Assembly (NCBI GenBank): GCA_025403435.1
Contig: CM046350.1
Coordinates: forward strand, 24,181,661-24,245,660
DNA: 64,000 bases
Source: Artocarpus heterophyllus
Lineage: Eukaryota; Streptophyta; Magnoliopsida; Rosales; Moraceae
Direction of reading: 5' to 3'
In this document: one piece after another, positions 56,121 to 64,000 of the stretch
How the letters are laid out: each line of letters begins with the position of its first letter
How positions within the stretch are numbered: the stretch's first letter is position 1
Notes under the pieces: generated by a model
Database searches by the model: none
What the model was told of the DNA's origin: nothing
Seen by the model: the letters and a program-made list of their open reading frames with translations, nothing else
Program-made: the position numbers and the translations under genes

Positions 56121-57453
56121 TGTTGAAAATCTTCCAAAGTTAGTATCCGGATTCTAGGGATTAAACAAGGAAATATTTTAGCTGATTGACAGCTATAGAA
56201 TCAGGATTTATTGGTCTAATGGGATGTGATTTGACAGCTTTTTACTTTCCTAGTTTAGTTTTCTTTCCGTTATTAGATTAGGAAAACCAATCGCTGTACC
56301 AGTATATATGTAGCATCTTTGTATCATTTTCATTAAGAGAAATAAAAAATATTCAATATTCTCTCAAAAACTCTATCAAAACTTTCACTCTCTCTCAAAA
56401 ACTTTCATGGTATCCGAGCCCTTCTGATTACCTAAAAATCATAGGGCTAAAACCGTATCTGTACACAACCGCCGCTCGTAACCACCCTGTGCACCGTCTG
56501 CTGCCGTGCATCTGTACAAGTCCGCGAGCCCGTACAACGCCGTACAACAGTATATCTGAGACCGTACTGTCGTTCGTATAGCCCGTATATCGACCCCATC
56601 TGTGTAGTCGCCAATCGTTGCAGTCCGTACAGTCGTACGCTCACATGGTGAAATTCGAAATGGCCACAGAAAAACTCAGTTACTCTTCCACAACATCTGA
56701 CGTCACCTCTCATCAAAATTTCACTCTCTCCAATCCTAGTGGAATGTCAGACAACAGTCAAATCCTCATTGCAGGACAGAAACTCAATGAGAACAATTAT
56801 CTCCAATGGCCCCAATCTATGATGATGTTCATTTGTGGGAGAGGAAAAGATGATTATCTCACCGTGGAAGTTGCCATTCCAGAGAAGAATGATCCACGGT
56901 GCAAGACTTGGAAGACCGACAATCACTTGGTAATGTCATGGTTAATAAATTCCATGAACAATGAGATAGTGAGAATTTTCTTCTATATGGGATGGCAAAT
57001 GAGATTTGGGATGCTATGAGAGAGACATATTCAAGTTCTGAAAACACCTCAGAACTTTTTGAGATCGAAGCCAAACTACACGATCTCCGACAAGAAGATC
57101 TTACTGTCACTCAATATTTCAACACTCTCACTCGCTATTGGCAACATCTCGACATGTTTGAAGTCCATAATTGGAAGTACCCCGAAGACACAACCTTATA
57201 CAGAAAGATTGTGGAGCAGAAACGAACATTCAAATTCCTTCTTGGTCTCAACAAAAACCTGGAAGGGAGAGTAATGGGAACCAAACCTTTTCCAAGTATT
57301 CGAGAAGCTTTTTCTGAGGTTCGGCGTGAAGAAAGCAGAAAGAAGGTTATGATGGGATCCCAAAATTTCACTTCAGCCCTTGAAGGATCTGCCCTTGCAA
57401 TACGAGGACCACCGCCAAATAATAATGAAAATTGACAAAGGAAAAGGAGACCT
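56121..57453 (+). mobile_element. Element E: 5' part of a Ty1/copia retrotransposon
   Basis: The LTR is 56121-56407 (287 bp, TGTTGAAAAT...CTTTCA), followed at once by the PBS TGGTATCCGAGC (56408-56419), a leader and gag. The element is interrupted at 57454 by element D. The rest, including pol and the 3' LTR, should lie beyond the window. It starts only ~370 bp after the NAF1 stop codon. Confidence 0.88.
56618..57435 (+). pseudogene. Element E gag (frameshifted)
   Basis: Two overlapping ORFs, 56618-57019 and 56992-57435, together form a copia Gag of the UBN2 type. Motifs are LNENNYLQWPQSMMMFI-GRGKDDYL and MSWLINSMNNEI in the first, then EIWDAMRETYSSSENTSELFEIE, ..VTQYFNTLTRYWQ.. and FLLGLNKNLE in the second. 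A single-base indel at about 56985-57000 separates them. ATG 56645 is a good start candidate. The downstream zinc knuckle is cut off by the insertion of element D. Confidence 0.88.
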
Positions 57454-59591
57454 TGTGACACGCCCCGGAGTACGAGAGGTGACGTGGCGGAATATTTAGA
57501 TTAATTAAATAAGAATTTAATTAAAACCAATGGTTTAAGGATCAAATTAGATGAGAAATAGAAAGATTTCCACCACATTTTATAAAAGAATTTATAAATA
57601 TTAGGCAAATAATAGAAATTAAATAAAAACCGCGGATATGGGTTCCACAACCCACAACTTGTGCACACACATGGTACTGACAATATCATAAATACAATTA
57701 CAGTCCAAGTACAAATAAAGTTAAGTCTTACATGCCTTGATTAATAATACAGAATATAAATAAGTTCTCCTATTGCTCGTGAGTTCGGTCCGAAGAATCT
57801 TCTCCCGACCTAAATGGGAAACCACCTAAAGGGGGAAATTTAAAACAGATAAAACGTGAGCGAAAGGCTCAATAGGACTATATTTTATAAAACAATTTAA
57901 TGCAAGGGAACATAGCATTATTAGAAGTTATTCAAAAGGAAACTTAAATAAATAAATAAATAATTTGAGTAGAACCGTCCTGACACAGAACAGTCTACTC
58001 GTCAAATCAAAACACCATTTTACTTTTACCTAGGCAAACCATGATAACACCACTGTAGTGGCCCAGCTGGGTTTCGGGACCTGCCCCCAAGGTCGATCGC
58101 TACACGACCCGATCTCTGATATGGCATCATGCCTATGTGTTTATTATCATTATCATTCAAAAACCTAATTACCGAGTGTTGTCAATTACGTTCATTATGA
58201 CGTTCATTTCAGATCACGGTATATTAAAATATAACCGATAAAACCATTTTCAAACAACCGTTGAAAACATTTTGATGGAAATCATTTTTAAAGCTAAATC
58301 ATTTCAAAACTAGGCTACCAAAGAAATAGGATAGAAGTCCTACCTCAATACTCGTGCCGGTGCTCCACATCGTAATCCCGGCCCGCTATACGTTAGCTCC
58401 GCGGAACCACGAACGATCCTAGATACAAACTAAGTCGATCAATATCTAGTTTGAGACATTCTATGTTACTAAATCATTTCATGATGTCCTAGTGTGCCAT
58501 TTTTACATTTAAAATCATCCTATAAGGTTGAGGTTTAAATCAGGGTTCAAAACAGTGAAAACGGGTAAAAATCACAAAATTTGTCATGCCTCGGTCAGCC
58601 TGCCGAACTGTACAGTTCGGCCTGCTGGAAGCAAATTTCGGTCGGCCGAACATTTCCCCAGATTCGGCTTGTCGGTCGGAAGAACACCGGCTTGCCGATC
58701 ATCACTCCGGCCTGCCGAACACGAACTTCGGCCTGCCGAACTGGGAAAACCCAGAAATTTCCAGCCACGGGTTTCGATTTCCCCAAAACCCAAATCTGGA
58801 TTCCAACCTGTTTTTCTCAATTCCCAGGCATGAAAAACAATTATACTTGATAGAAAAACATACTAAAACATGTTTGGACTCATTTAAACAAGATTTGAAC
58901 TCGAAATCCTCAAAAATCCAAAAATGAGGGGAAAAATGAAAAATCTTGAATTCAATCCTTTTTTCTTCAATCTAAGCTTAGATTCTAGTTGTTCTAAGTT
59001 CACCTAACTCAAATCCAAGGTTTTCTAAGCTTAAACAAACTTAGATTTCAAAAACACACAAAATTGAAAATTTTGTAAAAAGTTTAGAAATTTCGAATCT
59101 AACCTCGAATCAAAGCTTCAATCCGCGTTCTCGGTTGCCAAATCACGTCCCCGAGCTTCCTCCTTGCTATCCCGAAGCTTGGATTCGAAATGGAGTTCAA
59201 AAATTTTGAGAGAGAATTGAGAGAGAGAAAGAGCTGCCGAGAGATCAAGAAAGAGAGGAGAGAGAGAGAGTGTGAAACCAGGAGAGTGAGGAGAGAGAGA
59301 GAAGAGGGAAATAAATAGAGAAAGCCGGTGGGCGGTTTTACTGTGCGAAAACCATGTGCCGCCCACGGTTTTGCAAAACGGAGTATTTTTAACATTTTAC
59401 AAATTGTTGTGTTTTAAAACTCAAAACATCATTTTAAAATAATAAGAAATCATTTAAATGCATTGATTTAACAAAACAACCAAAAATTCAAAATCCAACC
59501 AAATAATCTAATTAATGTTAAAACGTTAATTATGGCACACTAATCCACCATTTACATTACATTAACATTAAATAAATTTCGGGGCGTTACA
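57454..59591 (-). repeat. Element D 3' LTR
   Basis: 2138 bp. On the plus strand it runs TGTGACACGCCCC...GGGGCGTTACA, with an inverted GGGGCG motif at both ends. A minus-strand TATA-like box lies near 59307 and a CT/GA-rich leader at 59200-59310. A GC-rich repeat array lies at 58593-58745. The ORFs at 57501-57689 and 59099-59395 have no recognisable features. Confidence 0.92.
58593..58745. repeat. GC-rich near-palindromic array in gypsy LTR
   Basis: At least seven degenerate units of TTCGGCCTGCCGAA lie here, with good copies at about 58615-58626, 58707-58720 and 58729-58742. They match the units in copia element A. Five overlapping ORFs on both strands in this stretch are artefacts of the GC-rich repeats. 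Confidence 0.88.
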
Positions 59592-59611
59592 ACTCTCCAC
59601 CCCTAAAAGAA
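59592..59611 (-). other. Element D polypurine tract
   Basis: On the minus strand, CTTTTAGGGGTGGAGAGT lies directly before the LTR start TGTAACGCCCCG. It is the expected plus-strand primer. Confidence 0.85.
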
Positions 59612-59639
59612 ATTTCGCCCTCGAAATTTACAACTCATT

Positions 59640-61676
59640 TCAGAAACAAAACAAATGCGGATTCAATTCCCGCATACTCGACTCTAACTCCCAAGTGGCT
59701 TCATCAACCCCATGATGCTGCCACACGACCTTTACCAACGGGATCTCACGACGACGCAAGCTAATCACTTTCTGGTCGATAATCTGAATCAGAACTTCTC
59801 CGTACGTCGTATCTTCCTGAACCTGCACATCGCGAAACGAAACTATCTTATCCTGCCCAGGTGGACATTTCCTAAGCATCGACACATGAAATACATCGTG
59901 CACATGAGAAAGTTCGGGCGGAAGATCAAGCCGATAAGCGACCACGCCAACACGCTGAGTGATCTCGAATGGGCCAATATACCTCGGCGCGAGCTTCCCA
60001 CTCACCCCGAACCGCATAGTTCCCTTACGAGGCGACACCCTCAAGAGAACAAAATCTCCAACCGCGAACTCTAATGGTCTACGTCTTCTATCCGCGTAGC
60101 TCTTTTGCCGACTCTGAGCTACCCTCAATTGATCTCGAATCACCACGAATTTCTCGTTGCTATCACGAATCTCATCCGGCCCAAGAATAACTCTATCTTC
60201 CGGCTCGGCCCAACACACAGGTGATCGACACGGCCGCCCATACAATGCCTCAAATGGTGCCATACCGATACTCGCCTGATAACTATTGTTGTACGCGAAC
60301 TCCGCCAAATGCAAACATTGCTTCCAATTCCCGCCAAAGTCCAACGCACAAGCACGCAACATATCCTCGAGAACCTGAATAACCCGCTCAGACTGTCCAT
60401 CAGTCTGAGGATGAAATGCCGTACTGAAGTTCAAATCCGTACCCAAAGCCTCCTGAAAACTCCTCCAGTACTTAGCATTAAACCCGGTGTCTCGATCAGA
60501 GGTAATGGACAAAGGAACTCCATGCAACCTCACAATGTTCTGCATATACAACTCCCCGAGAATCTTCCTGGAACACGTCGACCTAAATGGAATGAAATGC
60601 TCCGATTTCGTCAACCTGTCGACCACAACCCAAACTGCATCATGCCGCTGCTCCGTCCTCGGCAAACCTGTGAGGAAATCCATCGTCACATGCTCCCATT
60701 TCCATCCTGGAATAGGAAGCGGCTGAAGCTGACCTGCAGGCTTCTGATGCTCAGCTTTCACCTGAAGACACGTCGAACACTTGGCCACGTACTCGCAAAC
60801 ATCTTTCTTCATGCCTCTCCACCAATATTGCCTCTTCAAATCACGATACATCTTGGTGCTCCCCGGTTGAATAGCGAACTGAGACCTATGAGCTTCGTCT
60901 AAAACGGCTTTCGTCACCCCGACGACAACTGAAACTGCAAGACGCTCCCGAAAGTACAACGATCCATCTGCATGCACGCTCCATGCTTCAAACTGCTCCC
61001 CGTTCTGAATCCGCGACCAAATCCCCTGCAAATGCCGATCCTGCCACTGAATTTGCTTCACCATCCGAACAAGAGCTGGAGTCGCTTCCACATGATATAA
61101 CGAAACTCGATCACCGTCCTCATGATACACTAGCCGATACTCACTCACTATCGCATCCCTGCTCCAGTCCTCGAAAATCAAACAAGTGAGAATCCTAGAA
61201 GACTTCCTGCTAAGCGCGTCCGCGACCACATTAGCTTTCCCGGGATGATACTGCAAAGTGAAATCATAATCCTCCATGTACTCTACCCATCTGCGCTGCC
61301 TCAGATTAAGATCCCTTTGAGTGAACAAATATCTCAAACTCTTGTGATCGGAGAAGACCTGAAACGACGCTCCATACAAGTAACACCTCCAAATCTTCAG
61401 TGCGTAGATCACCGCCGCAAGCTCTAAATCGTGAGTAGGATAATTCCGCTCGTGAGGTCGTGGCTGTCTCGATCCGTACGCAACCACACGTCCATGCTGC
61501 ATCAACACGCATCCAAGTCCACACCCTGAAGCATCCGCATAAACCTCATACGGCTCGTCACTGCTAGGAATAACTAATACTGGAGCTGAAGTCAACCGGT
61601 TCTTCAATTCCTGAAAAGCAGACTCACAATCTTCATCCCACTCAAACCTGACATTTTTCTTGATCAATCTCGTCAA
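59640..61676 (-). pseudogene. Element D RNase H, integrase and chromodomain-like end
   Basis: A 678-aa open segment. RNase H carries VYADASGCGLGCVLMQ, YPTHDLELAAVI and HPGKANVVADALSR. The integrase zinc domain is the H--QFAIQPGSTKMY and C--C segment, and the core has TMDFLTGLP, ITSDRDTGFNAKYW and FHPQTDGQSER. The C-terminus (SLRRREIPLVKVVWQHHG--EATWE-E) is of the chromodomain-like type of Tekay/Del elements, which can guide integration to marked chromatin. The segment itself is open, but pol is interrupted upstream by two stops. Confidence 0.93.
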
Positions 61677-63185
61677 CGGAGCTGCAATCTTCGAAAAATC
61701 CTTTAAAAATTTCCTGTAATATCCAACAAGACCTAAGAAGCTACGAATCTCCGCTACATTCCTTGGTCATTTCCATTCCAATATAGCTTCAATCTTGGAT
61801 GGATCCGCAGAAATACCATGCTCCGAGATTATATGACCCAGAAACTTGACTTCAGTCAACCAGAACTCACACTTTTCCCTCTTAGCATACAACTAGTGCT
61901 CCCGCAGAGTCTGAAGCACGATCCGAAGATGCTGCTCATGCTCCTTCCAAGTCTTAGAATACACAAGAATATCATCGATGAACACGATCACAAACTGATC
62001 TAGATACGGCCTAAACACCCTGTTCATCAGATCCATAAAAGCTGCCGGAGCATTCGTCAACCCAAAAGATATAACCAGGAACTCAAAGTGCCCATACCGA
62101 GTCCTAAAAGCTGTCTTGGGAATATCCTCTTCCTTGATCCTGAGCTGATGATAACCTGAACGCAAATCAATCTTCGAGAAGTATCGCGAACCTCCCAACT
62201 GATCAAATAGCTCATCAATCCTAGGCAAGGGATACTTGTTCTTCACCGTAACACGATTCAGCTGCCGATAATCTACACATAACCTGAGAGTCCCATCGTG
62301 CTTCTTAGCGAACAAAACCGGTGCTCCCCACGGAGATGTGCTATTCCGAATATACCCTTTATCAGCAAGCTCCTGAAGTTGCTTCCTCAATTCCTTCATC
62401 TCTGTCGGCGCCATGCGATAAGGTGCCATAGAAATCGGTGCTGTCCCTGGAAACAACTCGATACTAAACTCAATCTCTCGATGCGGTGGTAACCCTGATA
62501 ACTCGTCGGGGAAAACATCCTCGAACTCATCAACCACCGAAATTGCTACACTGCCACTCGAAACATAGGGCTCGCAATCTAGATTGGCAAGAAAAGCAAA
62601 ACAATCTAGATTCCTTCGCCCTCCTAGACACGACTTCATAAGGCGCTCACTCATTAGCCAATCACCACCACCCTGGTAAGTGATCACCGTCCCCCTATCA
62701 GACACTAGGGTCACTTTTCTAAGTTGGCAGTCCACGACTGCACTATACCTGGACAACCAGTCCATCCCTAGAATCACATCATAGGAGCTCATGGGGAGTA
62801 TAATCAAATCACTTTTCAAAATCTTATCCCCAATCTTTATTTTACATGATTTACACATACAATTCACACACACCCGCCCCAAGGGAGAAGTTATGACTAG
62901 GGGTTCATTTAACTCTTCTATTTCTAATCCCAAGGCATGTACAAAAGAACTCAAAATGAGAGAATGAGAGTCACCGGTATCGAATAAAACACGAGCTAAG
63001 GATCTAGAAACCAAGATCATACCGTCAACAACTGCGTTACCAGTCTGAGAATCTGACCCTCTAGATGCCATTGCATGAACCTGCACTGGCGCTTTCCCTT
63101 TTCCTCTACCGACATTACTGGGTCCTGGATTACTCGGCCGATGCTGCTGAGATGGAGACGACTGCACACTACCTGTACTCGGCAC
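61677..63185 (-). pseudogene. Element D protease and reverse transcriptase
   Basis: The protease has [12 protein letters not shown] (an Asp in place of the usual Ala in DTGA) and ILGMDWL. RT has [43 protein letters not shown] and the catalytic [13 protein letters not shown] at 61893-61895 truncates RT after LQTLREH, and a TGA near 61768 interrupts the next segment, after which the frame continues to RNase H. So the RT is broken by two nonsense codons only. Confidence 0.92.
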
Positions 63186-63189
63186 TCTG

Positions 63190-63997
63190 CACTGAGGAAC
63201 CCTGCGCTGAAAATACTGCGGTTGCTGCCCCCGTGCCGGATATGAGAATTGCTGAGGAGAAAACTACGGATACTGCAACTGCGGGTACTGCGGAGGCGGA
63301 GGTAGGGTCTGAGGCTGAGGCTGAGATGAACGACTGGCATCCTCCCCGGTCTGCGATCCAAGACGAGCACTCCTGATCGGGCAATTCCTCTTGATGTGTC
63401 TGGGCTGCTAACAGAAATGACAATGAAAGCTATAGGGATTGCTGCGCCCGCTGCCAGACGAACTGCTACTGCCACTGGTCGCACCGCCTTGCTTGCCTTT
63501 CCCCGGAGCTGGACGACTACTGGTGCTCTTCCTGCCACTCCTCTGCGGTCCTCCTGAAGCCTTGGCTCGATCCTCACAATATTGCACATAATCATTCTCC
63601 ACGGAGATCGCCGACGACACAAGCTCTACGAAACTCCTAAGCCGTAGAGCAACCAACTGCCACCGAATAGGAGCCTTGAGCCCTTCCTGGAACTTAATAC
63701 ATTCTCGCGCTCCGATGCCACCGCTGATGGAGCAAATCTAGCCAACTCGTTAAACTTTACCTCATACTCCCGGACTGAAAGATCACCCTGCTGCAATCTA
63801 TAAAACTCAGCTGCTTTCTGGTCTCTATATCCCTGCAGAAAAAACCGATCATAGAACAGCTCCTCGAACTTGTCCCAACTGCTATTGCCACCGCGCTCCA
63901 GACGCTTCATCTGTTTCCACCAGGTGTTAGCGCCACCCTCGAGCTTATATGCCGCAAACTCCACACGATACTCCTCAGGCACACCAAGAGTATTCAA
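63190..63997 (-). pseudogene. Element D gag
   Basis: The capsid part (63626-63997) has YKLEGGANTWW, W-KFEELFYDRFF and LQQGDLSVREYEVKFNELARFAP. One extra A at about 63700 shifts the frame, and the sequence resumes in 63408-63656 (RLRSFVELVSSAISVE, a Ser/Gly-rich linker, FHCHFC). The zinc knuckle then meets a TAG after C--C, and a second TAG follows near 63265. The gene runs off the right edge, so the start is missing. Confidence 0.9.
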
Positions 63998-64000
63998 ATG

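Larger units (their letters stand above)
57454..64000 (-). mobile_element. Element D: Tekay/Del-like chromovirus, partial
   Basis: The 3' LTR (57454-59591) is followed rightward by the polypurine tract and a minus-strand gag-pol that continues to the window edge. The order in element direction is gag, protease, RT, RNase H, integrase, chromodomain-like end, 3' LTR. The 5' LTR and second TSD lie outside, so only the left junction in element E can be seen. At least three stops and one frameshift disable it. Confidence 0.93.

Noticed and set aside
58528..58927. Five overlapping ORFs on both strands, up to 113 aa
   Set aside because: All are produced by the stop-poor GC-rich palindromic array in the element D LTR. 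None carries a recognisable domain.

Overview
The window is nuclear DNA of a flowering plant, most likely a eudicot. It holds one conventional spliced host gene (NAF1, 52850-55746, plus strand), and nearly everything else is LTR retrotransposons, their nested remnants and small inverted-repeat elements. Lineages were recognised by eye from Ty3/gypsy (Athila-like and Tekay/Del-like chromovirus) and Ty1/copia protein motifs, primer-binding sites (PBS) and TG...CA LTR ends with target-site duplications (TSDs). The species cannot be named from the sequence.

Layout. 1-3675: decayed gypsy remains, including a minus-strand chromovirus (element C) with PBS and the start of its 5' LTR. 3676-17415: a decayed Athila-like element (element B, minus strand) inserted in C's LTR and itself carrying a solo LTR (5978-8457, TSD AACTT). 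17416-18665: continuation of C's LTR. 18666-28302: a full-length Ty1/copia element (element A) with 2-kb LTRs and TSD GTAAA. 28303-33067: more of the C flank, a compound repeat (copy 1), a truncated copia relative, and copy 2 of the compound repeat. 33068-42119: a full-length LTR retrotransposon with TSD GCAGT and no gag or pol. 42120-52100: repeat continuation, a decayed LTR, a foldback element and MITE-like elements. 52140-56120: NAF1. 56121-57453: the start of another copia element (E), interrupted at 57454 by a chromovirus (D, minus strand) that runs off the right edge.

The standout is the element at 33068-42119. Its LTRs and PBS are Athila-like and related to those of element B. In place of gag-pol it carries three intact sense ORFs: a 145-aa acidic protein with two C-terminal SUMO-interaction-like motifs, a 184-aa basic protein with a Cys-rich cluster, and an intronless 212-aa LOG-family cytokinin-activating enzyme. 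The second and third ORFs each have their own TATA-like box with the same 11-nt core. Each of the three ORFs is followed by a copy of an imperfect hairpin whose stems differ in sequence but stay complementary, around conserved loop blocks. Element B has the same hairpin after its pol remnant. This looks like a modular, gene-carrying, non-autonomous retrotransposon that could affect host cytokinin metabolism.

A second unexplained signal is a GC-rich near-palindrome (TTCGGCCTGCCGAA type). It forms arrays in both the copia element A and the unrelated gypsy element D.
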